From assembly GCF_004923205.2 (NCBI RefSeq), contig NZ_SELD02000006.1, positions 1 to 64,000 on the forward strand: DNA of 64,000 nt, written 5' to 3'. This document shows positions 36,842 through 45,984 of this stretch, piece by piece. Under the pieces are notes generated by a model. That model was not told the DNA's origin. It worked only from the letters and a program-made list of their open reading frames with translations, and did not search any database. The DNA is from Paracoccus aeridis. GTDB lineage: Bacteria; Pseudomonadota; Alphaproteobacteria; Rhodobacterales; Rhodobacteraceae. The first letter of the stretch is position 1. Each line of letters starts with the position of its first letter. A program made the translations under genes and the position numbers.

Positions 36842-36860
36842 CTGTAAGTGTTCCCTACAG
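36842..36860. promoter_or_regulatory. LysR-type binding box in the divergent promoter
   Basis: CTGTA-N9-TACAG is a perfect 5-bp inverted repeat containing the T-N11-A core of LysR sites. It lies 23 bp before the LysR start and 60 bp before the VOC gene start, a good position for control of both. Confidence 0.7.
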
Positions 36861-36882
36861 CTCACACCCACAGGCGGAAACG

Positions 36883-37806
36883 ATGCTGGATCGGTTCACC
36901 GGGCTTCAGGTCTTCTCCCGCGTCGCGGCGCTCGGCAGCCTGTCGGCGGCGGCCCGCGCGCTCGGCATGTCGCAGAGCATGGCGACCAAGCACATGGCGG
37001 CGCTCGAGGCGCGTCTCGGCGTCAAGCTGGTCCACCGCACCACCCGCCGCGTCACCCTGACCGAGGCCGGGCAGCGCTATCTGGAAAGCGCCGAGCGGAT
37101 CATCGAGGAGCTGGAGCGCGCCGACGCCGCGGCCGCGGCCGAACGGGTCGAGGTCAGCGGCGAGCTGCGCGTCAACGCCCCGGTGTCGTTCGCGGTGCGC
37201 GTGCTGGCGCCGATGCTGCCCGACTTCCTGTCGCGCCACCCCGCCCTTCGGGTCGAGCTCGGCCTGAACGACCGCACCGTGAACCTGATCGACGAAGGGT
37301 GGGACGTGGCCATCCGGATCGGCCGGCTGCGCGAGGGCGACCTGATCGCCCGCAAGCTCGCCCCGTGCCGGATCGCCGTCGCGGCCGCGCCAAGCTATCT
37401 CGCGGCACGCGGCATGCCCCGGCTGGTCGCGGATCTCGCGGGGCACAACTGCCTGACCTACACCCTGTCCTCGTCCACGGCGCCCGACGAATGGACCTTC
37501 GGGCCCGGCGGTGCGGTCAGGGTGGCGGTGTCGGGGAACCTGCGCGCGAACAACGGCGGCGCCCTGCTGGCGGCGGCGCGGGCGGGCCAGGGCATCATCC
37601 GCCAGCCCACCTTCATCATCGGCGAGGACCTGCGCGCCGGACGGCTGGTCGAGCTGGCACTGGACCACGGGTCCACGGACCTTGACGGAGTGTTCGCGGT
37701 CTATCCCAGCAACCGCCGCCCGCCCGCCCGGCTGCGCGCGTTCGTCGACTGGATGGTCGAACGCTGCGGCCCCGTGCCGCCCTGGGACGAAGGACTGCCG
37801 GGCTGA
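36883..37806 (+). CDS. LysR family transcriptional regulator
   Basis: A 307-residue LysR regulator. The helix-turn-helix is at about residues 18-40 (LSAAARALGMSQSMATKHMAAL) and the effector domain from about residue 90 to the end has the usual VRLGLND-like and IGEDLRAGRLVEL ends. It is of the CrgA/YhjC-like subgroup common near oxidoreductases. The start at 36883 was chosen because the frame resembles the family only from there, with GGCGGAAA upstream. It is divergent from the VOC-doxX operon over 100 bp that holds a LysR box, so it is probably the operon's regulator. Confidence 0.9.
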   Translation: MLDRFTGLQVFSRVAALGSLSAAARALGMSQSMATKHMAALEARLGVKLVHRTTRRVTLTEAGQRYLESAERIIEELERADAAAAAERVEVSGELRVNAPVSFAVRVLAPMLPDFLSRHPALRVELGLNDRTVNLIDEGWDVAIRIGRLREGDLIARKLAPCRIAVAAAPSYLAARGMPRLVADLAGHNCLTYTLSSSTAPDEWTFGPGGAVRVAVSGNLRANNGGALLAAARAGQGIIRQPTFIIGEDLRAGRLVELALDHGSTDLDGVFAVYPSNRRPPARLRAFVDWMVERCGPVPPWDEGLPG

Positions 37807-37888
37807 CCCGCGTTCCCGCGCCGCCCTTGCGCAGCGGCCTGCCAATCCGTAATCCCGTGGGCAGCCACGACCAGCAGGGATGCGCGAC

Positions 37889-38830
37889 ATGACGACCAGG
37901 GCCCACGATCGGATCGCGCTGGTCACGGGCGGGGGCGGGTTCATCGGGCAATCCCTCGTGGGCCGCCTTCTCGCCGGCGGCTGGACCGTCCGCAATCTCG
38001 ACTTCGTCGCCGGACAGATCGCCGATCCGCGCCTGACCCATTGGGCAGGCAGCTTCCTGCAGCGCCCGCTGCTGGCCGAGGCGATGGTCGGGGTGGACAC
38101 CGTATTCCACCTTGCCGCCACGAAATTCCCGCGCGAGGCCGACCGCGACCCGCTGGTGGACGCCCAGGAAAACATCATTGGCACCGTGATGATGCTGGAC
38201 CAGGCGGTCGAGGCCGAGGTGCGGCGGGTCGTCTTCGCCTCGTCCGGCGGCACGGTCTATGGCCGGCCCGAGCGGCTGCCGGTGGACGAGGATCATCCGA
38301 CCCGGCCGATGTCGGCCTATGGCGTGTCGAAGCTCGCCTGCGAGCAGTATCTGCGGCTGTATGACGGGCGCGGCGCGCGGCCCCTGTCGACGCTGTCGCT
38401 GAGGCTCGCGAACCCCTACGGGCCGCGCCAGAACATCGACAAGGCGCACGGGGCGGTCACCACCTTCTGCCACCACGCCGCGCAGGGCCGCCCGATCACG
38501 ATCTGGGGCGACGGCAGCGTCGAGCGTGACTTCGTCCACATCGACGACGTGTCCCGCGCGCTGGTGATGGCGGCGGATGCGGACGCGCACGGCACGCAGG
38601 TCAACATCGGCGCCGGGCGGGGCACGACGCTGAACGACATCCTCGACATGATCGAACGCGTGCGGGGCGCCCGCCCCGAGGTGACGTTCGAGGCGTCGCG
38701 CGGCTTCGACGTGCCGCGCAACGTGCTGGACAGCCGCCGCGCCGAGGCGCTGCTGGACTGGCGGGCCGAGGTGCCGCTGCAACAGGGCGTGGCCGAACTG
38801 CTGGCGGCCTTCGCCCCCGCGCCGGAGTAG
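37889..38830 (+). CDS. NAD-dependent epimerase/dehydratase (nucleotide-sugar type)
   Basis: A 313-residue extended short-chain dehydrogenase. The Rossmann loop is TGGGGFIG near residue 14 and the catalytic site is SSGGTVYG with YGVSK (Tyr-x3-Lys). The C-terminal half has the RLANPYGPRQNIDKAHGAV and WGDGSVERDFVHIDDV patterns of UDP-glucose 4-epimerase-like enzymes. GGGA eight bases before ATG 37889 favours this start over ATG 37880. It is the only plus-strand gene of the second glycan locus and likely supplies an activated sugar; the precise sugar is unknown. Confidence 0.88.
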   Translation: MTTRAHDRIALVTGGGGFIGQSLVGRLLAGGWTVRNLDFVAGQIADPRLTHWAGSFLQRPLLAEAMVGVDTVFHLAATKFPREADRDPLVDAQENIIGTVMMLDQAVEAEVRRVVFASSGGTVYGRPERLPVDEDHPTRPMSAYGVSKLACEQYLRLYDGRGARPLSTLSLRLANPYGPRQNIDKAHGAVTTFCHHAAQGRPITIWGDGSVERDFVHIDDVSRALVMAADADAHGTQVNIGAGRGTTLNDILDMIERVRGARPEVTFEASRGFDVPRNVLDSRRAEALLDWRAEVPLQQGVAELLAAFAPAPE

Positions 38831-38862
38831 GCGCGGGAAGGCTGCCGGTCACCCGGACGCGC

Positions 38863-40350
38863 TCAGCGCCGCCGGCGAACGCGTGCCGACACCCAGCGCA
38901 GGGGCCTGGTCATCGCCCACGACGTGCTGGTCGTGAGTTCCTGCACCGCGGCTTCCAGCCCGCTGCTGTGGCGGGCCAGCGTCGCGAGCTCCTGCTCCAG
39001 CTGGGTGATGCGGGCGATCGCCGCGGCTTCGGTTATGGGAGCCCCGTCGCCCTTGCCCGCGAGCCCCTCCACCACCCCCGGCCCGGCGTCGAGCCGCGCA
39101 TCCACGTCGCGCAGCATCATCCCGGCAATCCGCGCGGTCATCTGCTGCAGTTGCCGCGCCTCGCGCGCGTGGCGCGCGACCAGCGCCTCGTGCGCCACCC
39201 GCAGGCGTTCCGCCCCGTCGCGCGTCTCGGCCAGCTGCGCGCGAAGCTGGGCGGCCTCGCGGGTGTGGTCCTCGATTTCCTGCGCGCGCTGCCGGTACAT
39301 GCTGTCGAGGCGACCAAGTTCGTCCTGCGCGTTCCGAAGCCGGGCTGCATCGGCCTCGCGGTCGTTCTCGAGCCCGGCGATCAGGCCCGCCTGATGGCGC
39401 GCCGCGTTCACCCGGTCCTGGTAATGGCTGATCATGCCCGCCATCGTCGGCGTCATCGCCTCGAGATGGGCGCGGATCGCGTCGAGCCGGGGGTAGTCGG
39501 CTGCATCCTCGCCAAGCGCTGCCCAGCGTTCGAGCGTCTCATACACGTCCGCGACCCATGCGGGCATGCGGGCGTCTTCGCCGCTGCGCGCGGCAAAGTT
39601 GCGCAGGGCGTTGCTGAGGAACCCTTCGATCCCCGGCCGAGCCTCGTCCAGCGTGAGCGGCCACGCGACGTTGAGCACCACGCCGATCTTGGTGATCGAC
39701 GCCGCCCAGTCGGCCAGAAGCTGTTCGTAGCTGACGAACACGCGCGGCCGGCCCCGGCTGCCCGCTTCCGCCTCGAGCTGGTGGCGCAGCCACAACAGCA
39801 GCGCGTAGTCGGTCGCATAACCGCCGCGAAATCCCATGGACGACGCCACGTCGATCGGGTGCCGGTGCGTGCAGACGTAAAGCGGCGAACAGCCGGCCTC
39901 GCGCAGCGCGGCGTCCCAGAACGGGACCAGGCGGCAGACCCGCGGATCCTTCATCGCGAAAAGTTCGGCGTGGCCGAACTCTGCCCGGATCGTCTCGACG
40001 GCAAGCCGTGCGAAACGCTCTGCATCGGGCGACGCGGCCCAGCCGCCCGGCATGCCCTCGAAGCTGTCCCAGCTCCGGCCCGCCGAGGCGAGGAGCTGGT
40101 CGTTCAGCCCGGTGATTGCGTCCGATTCGAAGAACCCCTTCGGGTTGGCGTCCTTCGCCGCCATCAGATGCTCGGGCATGACGCAGCCCATCTCGGCAAG
40201 CGCGCCGGTCAGCGCCGACGTCCCCGAGCGGTGCATCCCCAGAATGACGATCGCCTTGCGACGCAGATCGGGCAGCGACGGGACGGCGTCGGGGCCGGCG
40301 AGCGCCCTCTTCTCGAGCTTTCGTTGCTTCTTGTCGTCGCGCGCGCTCAT
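38863..40350 (-). CDS. Sulfotransferase family protein with C-terminal coiled coil
   Basis: A 495-residue protein. Residues about 30-270 are a P-loop sulfotransferase: the PAPS loop AIVILGMHRSGTSALTGAL, then MKDPRVCRLVPFW and the 3'-phosphate site HRHPIDVASSMGF. Residues about 320-470 are a long charged heptad region predicted to be coiled coil (ERLRVAHEALVARHAREARQ). This fits large bacterial glycan sulfotransferases in which the coil may dock to a glycosyltransferase complex. The ATG at 40350 falls one base after the stop of the upstream gene. No membrane segment is seen; the acceptor is unknown. Confidence 0.85.
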   Translation of the reverse strand: MSARDDKKQRKLEKRALAGPDAVPSLPDLRRKAIVILGMHRSGTSALTGALAEMGCVMPEHLMAAKDANPKGFFESDAITGLNDQLLASAGRSWDSFEGMPGGWAASPDAERFARLAVETIRAEFGHAELFAMKDPRVCRLVPFWDAALREAGCSPLYVCTHRHPIDVASSMGFRGGYATDYALLLWLRHQLEAEAGSRGRPRVFVSYEQLLADWAASITKIGVVLNVAWPLTLDEARPGIEGFLSNALRNFAARSGEDARMPAWVADVYETLERWAALGEDAADYPRLDAIRAHLEAMTPTMAGMISHYQDRVNAARHQAGLIAGLENDREADAARLRNAQDELGRLDSMYRQRAQEIEDHTREAAQLRAQLAETRDGAERLRVAHEALVARHAREARQLQQMTARIAGMMLRDVDARLDAGPGVVEGLAGKGDGAPITEAAAIARITQLEQELATLARHSSGLEAAVQELTTSTSWAMTRPLRWVSARVRRRR

Positions 40351-40351
40351 C

Positions 40352-41395
40352 TCAGTGGCTCAGCTTTCTCAACTGGTCGACGGCCCGCACCGTGTCCTGC
40401 AGCGTGGGGGCTTCGGGCCGCGCGATCAGGTCGCGCAGCGCCCCTTCGACCAGGTGCCGGCTGTCGTGGGCGAGCCGCAGCAGGTCGTCCTCGGACGCGA
40501 TCGGGATCGCGTCGGGGGCGGGCCGGTCGGCCAGCGGGCGGCCCATCCGCGCCTCGATCCAGGCAAGGTCTTCGGCGTGCCGGGCCATCACCGGCTGCCA
40601 CAGCGCATCGGCAAAGTCGAACCGCGACCGCCCCAGCGTGGACAGGCGGTCGACGAAGGCCTGGTTGGCGGCCAGCGCGCCGGGAAAGCCGCTGGGCAGG
40701 TTGTCGCCCAGCTTGCGCTGCGCGAAGAGAAGCGCGGTCGCCTCGGCGCTCAGCGTGGCGTTGACGTCGCGCGCCACCTGGCCGCCCGGATCGACGCCCA
40801 CGAAGGCCGCGAAGTCGTGGACGATGTCGCCCCCCGCGAGCGCCGCGCGGTCATAGGGGCGTAGCGTCACCCGGTCGGCGCCGAAGACCTGGTCCAGCAT
40901 TTCGAAGCGGGCCCGGTAATGGGGCCAGAGCTCCTCGGGCTGAAGCCGGTGCAGCCCGTCCTTGACCAGCTGCTGGAACACGCTGACCGCGAAGGACCGC
41001 GGGCTGCGGGCGTAGGCCACGACGTCGATGCTGTCGGTCCATTCCGCGAAGAAGTCCCGCATCGCGCGCGCCGCATCGCGGTACATCGGCAGCGAGATGT
41101 CCTCGGCCGACAGGACGACCGTGCGGCCGCCGGCGCGGTCCATCGCCTGGCGCAGCCGTGCGGACCATTCTTCGCGCATGGCGGGCAGGCGCTCGGCGAA
41201 GGCGGGGCCGCGATGCAGGAAGCCGTGGTATTGCGGCTGCAACGCGGGGTCCTGGAACAGCAGGATGAACAGGCCGCAGTGATTGCCCTCGTTCCACGGC
41301 GCATAGACCATGTCGTCGCCCGCGCGGCGGAAGAAATGCTGCTGGATCGCGCTTGACCCGGTCTTGTGCATGCCGGCGTGGATGACGACGCGCAT
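40352..41395 (-). CDS. Sulfotransferase-fold protein of glycan locus
   Basis: A 347-residue protein beginning MRVVIHAGMHKTGSSAIQQHF, a P-loop like that of sulfotransferases, followed by ARSPRSFAVSVFQQLVKDGL, which resembles the 3'-phosphate site. The rest lacks further landmarks, so the enzymatic activity is only probable. ATG 41395 is preceded by AGAGGAGA; a GTG at 41398 overlapping the previous stop is an alternative. It sits between the RgpF-type glycosyltransferase and the coiled-coil sulfotransferase in one operon. Confidence 0.75.
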   Translation of the reverse strand: MRVVIHAGMHKTGSSAIQQHFFRRAGDDMVYAPWNEGNHCGLFILLFQDPALQPQYHGFLHRGPAFAERLPAMREEWSARLRQAMDRAGGRTVVLSAEDISLPMYRDAARAMRDFFAEWTDSIDVVAYARSPRSFAVSVFQQLVKDGLHRLQPEELWPHYRARFEMLDQVFGADRVTLRPYDRAALAGGDIVHDFAAFVGVDPGGQVARDVNATLSAEATALLFAQRKLGDNLPSGFPGALAANQAFVDRLSTLGRSRFDFADALWQPVMARHAEDLAWIEARMGRPLADRPAPDAIPIASEDDLLRLAHDSRHLVEGALRDLIARPEAPTLQDTVRAVDQLRKLSH

Positions 41396-41397
41396 CA

Positions 41398-43917
41398 CTA
41401 TCTCCTCTGCTCGTCCAGCTTGTGGACGAACACCGATTCAAGTTCCTCCTGGACCGCCATCGCCGGCCAGAGCCGCTCGATCAGGTGGTATTCCGAACCG
41501 TCGATGCCCACGGGTTCGTTCGGCCACGGGTAGTCCGGGCCGAAGAACGCGTTCATCCGTTCGACCACGGGGCGGCGGACCCAGAACATGTTGCCGACCG
41601 GGAACAGCAGCGGGGACTGCGGCGCGGGGCCGGGCAGACGGTCCTCGAGCCGGTGCAGCAGCGGCCGGGTCGCGTTCCACGACACGAAGTACGGGTCGAG
41701 GGGCGCGACAAGCCCCACCCGCGGCTGCGCGATCTGCGCCAGCGCGTTCGACAGCCGCGCCCCGTCCCCCAGGAGGATGCGCTGAAGGAAGCCGCGCCAG
41801 ACATCGCCGCCGACGGTGACGCCGATCGACTTCTTCTGGTGCAGGTGGCACCAGATCTCGTGTTCGGTACCCGGGCCGCCGTCGCGGAACAGGTCCATGA
41901 ACGGCAGGATGTCGCGGCCGCGGTTGGCCACCAGCCGCACCTCAACCTCGCGCCCGGCGGCGGCGAAGATCGCCTCGATCTCGGCACGCTTGCGTTCGGT
42001 GTCGGTGGTCACGACGATCCGCTGCGCCAGCCCGTAGGCGCAGTAGTCGCGCAGGTCGGTCGCAAGCTCGTCGGTATAGAACGCGTGGATGTGCATGGCG
42101 AAGGGTGGCACGCCCCGCGGCTCGGCCGCCGCATAGGGAGCCAGGCGCATGCCCTTGTGCATCCAGCTGTCCGACCCGTCCAGCGCCTGCTGCACATCGT
42201 CCAGGTCGCGCCACAGCCGGCGCCGGCCGTAGCGCATCATCTTCTCGCGCTCGCGGGCCCGCAGGGCCGCGTCGTCGTCCTGGGTGGTGTACAGCACCGG
42301 AATGTCGAACCCGGACGCGCCGTGGACGAAGTGGCGCTGCGACGTGAGCCGGGCATAGAGCAGGTCGCGGATGCGGACGAGAAGCGGCGTCGGCGCGCGC
42401 GGTCCCGGCTGTTCCGCAGGCTCCTTCGGGGGCAAGGCCAGGATCGCCTCGGCCGCCGCAAGGGGGTTGGCGTATTCGACCGTCACGAACTGGTCCGAGG
42501 CGCGATAGACCGGATCGCAGAACCCCGATCCGCCGTCGAACTGGACGATGCGGCAGCCCTTGTCCAGCGCGTCGAAGACGACGTTCGGCAGCGGGTCGAG
42601 GCGCGATGACAGGAACATCGCGTCCGACGCCGCCAGCACGTCGTTGTAGGCGGGACCGGCGGGCAGCAGGAACAGGTTCGACCCCTTCTCGCCCGCGCCG
42701 ATCCGCCTGAGATGCGCGGTCATCCAGACGCCGAACAGCATGTCCTGCGCGTCGAGCCCGTCGCCGATCCAGACGAACACCGTGTCCGCGTCGCGGTCGC
42801 GGCAGATCTGCGCGGTCATGGCGAAGATGTCGGTGCCCTTGCGCCACTGCAGGTGCCCCGCCCCGCAGACGATGCGCGCATCCGACAGGTCGCGGCCCAG
42901 CATCTCGGACAGCCGCGCGCGGGCGATGCTGCGGGTGGTGGCATCCACGCCGCCCACGGCGAGCGCGCGCTGCGGCACGACGACCGTGTCGCGTTCCACG
43001 TCGAAGTCGATGTCGGCCAGCCGGCCGCGCCAGCCGTCGCGCACGGTATCCGAGGAATAGACCACGAGATCGGCGAAGAGCGGCGCGTGGTAGATCGCGT
43101 TGAAGAGCGAGTAGTATTCCGAATATTCGTGGATGTAGGACGCGAACGGGATGCCCTGCGCGACCAGCCACGGCAGCATCGGCCAGGTCTCGACCGAGTT
43201 CGTGACGGCGAAGTCGATCCGCGAGAAGATCGGATCGTTGAAATACGCCATGTCGTGCAGCGGCCGGTCGGTGATGACGACCTCGCACGCGTTCTCGACG
43301 AACTGGTCCAGCAGCTCGCCCCCCCGCAGCGACATGACGACGACGTTGTGGTCCTCGGCCGCCTCGCGGGCCATGTCGCGGCCGACCACCGGCGCGCCGG
43401 TGCGCGACATCTCGTGGACGCAGATCAGGCAGGTCGGGCGGTCGGGGCGAAAGGCGCGCGCGCCGCGGTGCCGCTTTTTGCGGAGCGCGCCCAGCGTCGT
43501 CCGCCCCTCGGCGTGGCCGTAGCCCAGATAGTGTTCCAGCGGCTGCACCTGCGCCCGCATCAGGTCGGGGTGGAACCGGAGGTAGGCGTTGCCCGAGAAG
43601 TCCGACACTTCCGCGTCCACCGGATCGCCGAGCCGGATCAGTTCGAACGCAAGCTCCAGCGCCTCGGGCTCGCCCGCCCTGATCGCCTCGGCGAGGTCGG
43701 GTTCGGTGACGAGGGCTGCCAGCGCCCGGTCGAACGAGGCGGCGCGCTCGCCCAGTGACCGGAAGGTGTTGCCCGCGCGCCCGCTTCCCCGGCCGACCAT
43801 GCGTTCGACCATCGACGTGCTGCCGTGGACCGCCGGGTCCAGCCGGAAGTCGGGACGGGCGGCCAGGATTCCTGCGCGGCCGGCCCAGGTGGCCCAGATG
43901 GAATCGAGCTTGCTCAT
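41398..43917 (-). CDS. Large glycosyltransferase: GT4 domain plus rhamnan-synthesis F (RgpF) domain
   Basis: An 839-residue cytoplasmic protein. Residues about 105-135 hold a short GNAYLRFHPDL ... EHYLGYGHAEGR unit found at the front of some large glycosyltransferases. Residues about 165-490 form a GT-B/GT4-like region with VCGAGHLQWRKGTD, SRLDPLPNVVFDALDKG as donor motif, and no intact second glutamate visible. Residues about 600-839 match RgpF: AFYTDELATDLRDYC, VANRGRDILPFMDLF and EIWCHLHQKKS. RgpF proteins act in rhamnose-containing cell-wall polysaccharide assembly, so the product may be a deoxyhexose-rich glycan. The start overlaps the small unknown gene by four bases. Confidence 0.88.
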   Translation of the reverse strand: MSKLDSIWATWAGRAGILAARPDFRLDPAVHGSTSMVERMVGRGSGRAGNTFRSLGERAASFDRALAALVTEPDLAEAIRAGEPEALELAFELIRLGDPVDAEVSDFSGNAYLRFHPDLMRAQVQPLEHYLGYGHAEGRTTLGALRKKRHRGARAFRPDRPTCLICVHEMSRTGAPVVGRDMAREAAEDHNVVVMSLRGGELLDQFVENACEVVITDRPLHDMAYFNDPIFSRIDFAVTNSVETWPMLPWLVAQGIPFASYIHEYSEYYSLFNAIYHAPLFADLVVYSSDTVRDGWRGRLADIDFDVERDTVVVPQRALAVGGVDATTRSIARARLSEMLGRDLSDARIVCGAGHLQWRKGTDIFAMTAQICRDRDADTVFVWIGDGLDAQDMLFGVWMTAHLRRIGAGEKGSNLFLLPAGPAYNDVLAASDAMFLSSRLDPLPNVVFDALDKGCRIVQFDGGSGFCDPVYRASDQFVTVEYANPLAAAEAILALPPKEPAEQPGPRAPTPLLVRIRDLLYARLTSQRHFVHGASGFDIPVLYTTQDDDAALRAREREKMMRYGRRRLWRDLDDVQQALDGSDSWMHKGMRLAPYAAAEPRGVPPFAMHIHAFYTDELATDLRDYCAYGLAQRIVVTTDTERKRAEIEAIFAAAGREVEVRLVANRGRDILPFMDLFRDGGPGTEHEIWCHLHQKKSIGVTVGGDVWRGFLQRILLGDGARLSNALAQIAQPRVGLVAPLDPYFVSWNATRPLLHRLEDRLPGPAPQSPLLFPVGNMFWVRRPVVERMNAFFGPDYPWPNEPVGIDGSEYHLIERLWPAMAVQEELESVFVHKLDEQRR

Positions 43918-44405
43918 GCGGGGGCCTGCAGGAAGGGAGTGCGGAGCGCCTGGACGAGGCGCGCGTCGTCGACGCCGCGCCGGACGAGGTGCTGGACGAG
44001 TTGCGGCAGAAGCGGGCTGGTCGCCACCATCTCGCCCAGCAGGAGCCGGGACAGGCGGCCGTCCCGATCCAGGTCGGCATGGATCCCGTGCGCATCGGCC
44101 GCGGCGAGCGCCGCCTGCGACGCGATCGACATGTCGCCGGCCGGCGCGGTGTCAAGGAACAGGATCGGTCCCGCCGGCTGGCGCACGGTCTGGCGCATGG
44201 CATCCAGCACGTCCTGCATCACCCGGATCGTGCCGGCCGGCCGCTGAAGGTATTCGATGACGGTCGCGCTGGCCTGCGTGGCGCGCAGTTCGGCGCGGGT
44301 CCACCCCGACCCGGGCAGCACCACGAGGACGTGAGGCTCTGCCCACCCGTCCGTCTCGCCGAGCGTCGCCGGATCGGGCACGGCATTCGAGGTCACGATC
44401 AGCAT
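43914..44405 (-). CDS. Hypothetical protein upstream of RgpF-type glycosyltransferase
   Basis: A 163-residue protein of unknown family that begins MLIVTSNAVPDPATLGE. It has a Rossmann-like start with alternating hydrophobic strands (HVLVVLPG, GPILFLDTAPAGD) and a helical C-terminus ending LRTPFLQAPA. The start at 44405 lacks a clear ribosome site; the frame is open further upstream but the translation there is low in complexity. Its stop overlaps the next gene, so it is probably co-translated and belongs to the glycan operon. Confidence 0.55.
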   Translation of the reverse strand: MLIVTSNAVPDPATLGETDGWAEPHVLVVLPGSGWTRAELRATQASATVIEYLQRPAGTIRVMQDVLDAMRQTVRQPAGPILFLDTAPAGDMSIASQAALAAADAHGIHADLDRDGRLSRLLLGEMVATSPLLPQLVQHLVRRGVDDARLVQALRTPFLQAPA

Positions 44406-44511
44406 TCGACGCGGGAATCCATCGGCATGGGGTGGACAGGTCCGGGGCCGCGCGGCCCGTGCGGCGTTATCGCGGCGGCCCGCGCCCTTGTCCAGACCGC
44501 CGTGGAACGCC

Positions 44512-45828
44512 TCAGACCGGATCGCCCGCCAGCGAATTGGCGGCGCTCGCCCTGATGCGGACGGGCACGAGGTCGCCGATCTGCGCGCCGGGCGCATCGA
44601 CGAACACCGAATGCAGGTAGTCGGACTTGCCGACGAGCTGCCCCGGCAGGCGCCCGGGCTTTTCGAACAGCACGCCCACGGTGCGCCCCACCATCCCGTC
44701 CTGCGCGGCCTTCTGCTGCAGCGTCAGCAGGGCCTGGAGTTCCTGCAGCCGGGCGTCGGCGACATGATCCTCGACCGGGGTCCTGCCGGCGGCGGGCGTT
44801 CCGGGGCGGGGCGAGTACTTGAAGCTGAAGGCGGTGCCGTAGCCCACCTCCTCGACCAGCCGCAGCGTGGCGGCGTGATCCTCGTCCGTCTCGCCCGGAA
44901 AGCCCACGATGAAGTCGCTGGTCATCAGGATGTCGGGCCGCGCCTCGCGGATGCGGCCCACCAGCCGCAGGTACTGGTCGGCCGTGTGCTTGCGGTTCAT
45001 GGCCCTGAGGATCCGGTCCGACCCCGACTGCACCGGCAGGTGAAGGTAGGGCATCAGCTGCGGCACGTCGCGATGGGCGGCGATCAGGTCGTCGGCCATG
45101 TCGTTGGGGTGGCTGGTCGTGTAGCGGATGCGGTCGAGGCCCGGCACGTCGGCGAGCGCGCGGATCAGGTCGCCGAACCCCGCCATCCCGTCGCCGTGCC
45201 AGCCGTTGACGTTCTGGCCCAGCAGGGTGATCTCGCGCACCCCGCGCGCCACCAGGTCGCGCGCTTCGGCCATGATTCGGGCGGCGGGGCGGCTGACCTC
45301 GGCCCCGCGCGTGTAGGGGACGACGCAGAAGGCGCAGAACTTGTCGCAGCCTTCCTGCACGGTCAGGAACGCGGCCGGCGCCCGGCGGGTCGCGCGGTTC
45401 ATCGCGCGTGGCGGCAGGTGGTCGAACTTGTCCTCGGCCGGGAAGTCGGTGTCCACGGCGGGCCCTGCGCCCCGCGCCATCGCGGGCAGGCGGTGATAGG
45501 CCTGCGGCCCCACGACCAGATCGACCAGCGGCATCCGCCGGATGATCTCGTCGCCCTCGGCCTGCGCCACGCAGCCCGCGACCCCGATCTTCAGGTCCGG
45601 CCGCCCGGCCTTGAGCGGCTTCAGCCGGCCAAGGTCGGAATACAGCTTCTCGGCCGCCTTTTCCCGGATGTGGCAGGTGTTCAGCAGCACCATGTCGGCG
45701 TCGTCGGGACGGTCGGTCTCGACATAGCCTTCGGCGCCCATCGCCTCGGCCATGCGCTGGCTGTCATAGACGTTCATCTGGCAGCCGTAGGTCTTGATGA
45801 AAAGCCGCTTCGGCGTCTGTTCGGTCAT
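44512..45828 (-). CDS. miaB: tRNA-2-methylthio-N6-dimethylallyladenosine synthase
   Basis: A 438-residue radical-SAM methylthiotransferase modifying A37 of tRNAs. The N-terminal cluster cysteines occur in [14 protein letters not shown] and VAGCVAQ. The radical-SAM CxxxCxxC is CDKFCAFC, followed by [14 protein letters not shown] and, near the end, the TRAM domain ([10 protein letters not shown] to SLAGDPV). ATG 45828 has GGGGA upstream. The frame remains open far upstream on this strand, but that is GC-driven antisense to other genes. Confidence 0.96.
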   Translation of the reverse strand: MTEQTPKRLFIKTYGCQMNVYDSQRMAEAMGAEGYVETDRPDDADMVLLNTCHIREKAAEKLYSDLGRLKPLKAGRPDLKIGVAGCVAQAEGDEIIRRMPLVDLVVGPQAYHRLPAMARGAGPAVDTDFPAEDKFDHLPPRAMNRATRRAPAAFLTVQEGCDKFCAFCVVPYTRGAEVSRPAARIMAEARDLVARGVREITLLGQNVNGWHGDGMAGFGDLIRALADVPGLDRIRYTTSHPNDMADDLIAAHRDVPQLMPYLHLPVQSGSDRILRAMNRKHTADQYLRLVGRIREARPDILMTSDFIVGFPGETDEDHAATLRLVEEVGYGTAFSFKYSPRPGTPAAGRTPVEDHVADARLQELQALLTLQQKAAQDGMVGRTVGVLFEKPGRLPGQLVGKSDYLHSVFVDAPGAQIGDLVPVRIRASAANSLAGDPV

Positions 45829-45984
45829 GGCGCTATCCCCGGGAACCTCGGGGTCATACAGCATGGGCGGCGGGTTTGAAAGAACGGGCGCGGGGCCCGC
45901 CCGTCGAAGACTTCGCCAAGCCCGCGTTGAACCCCGCCCGCCGCCCGGATAGCCTGCGCGCAAACCGATCAGGAGATCACGATC

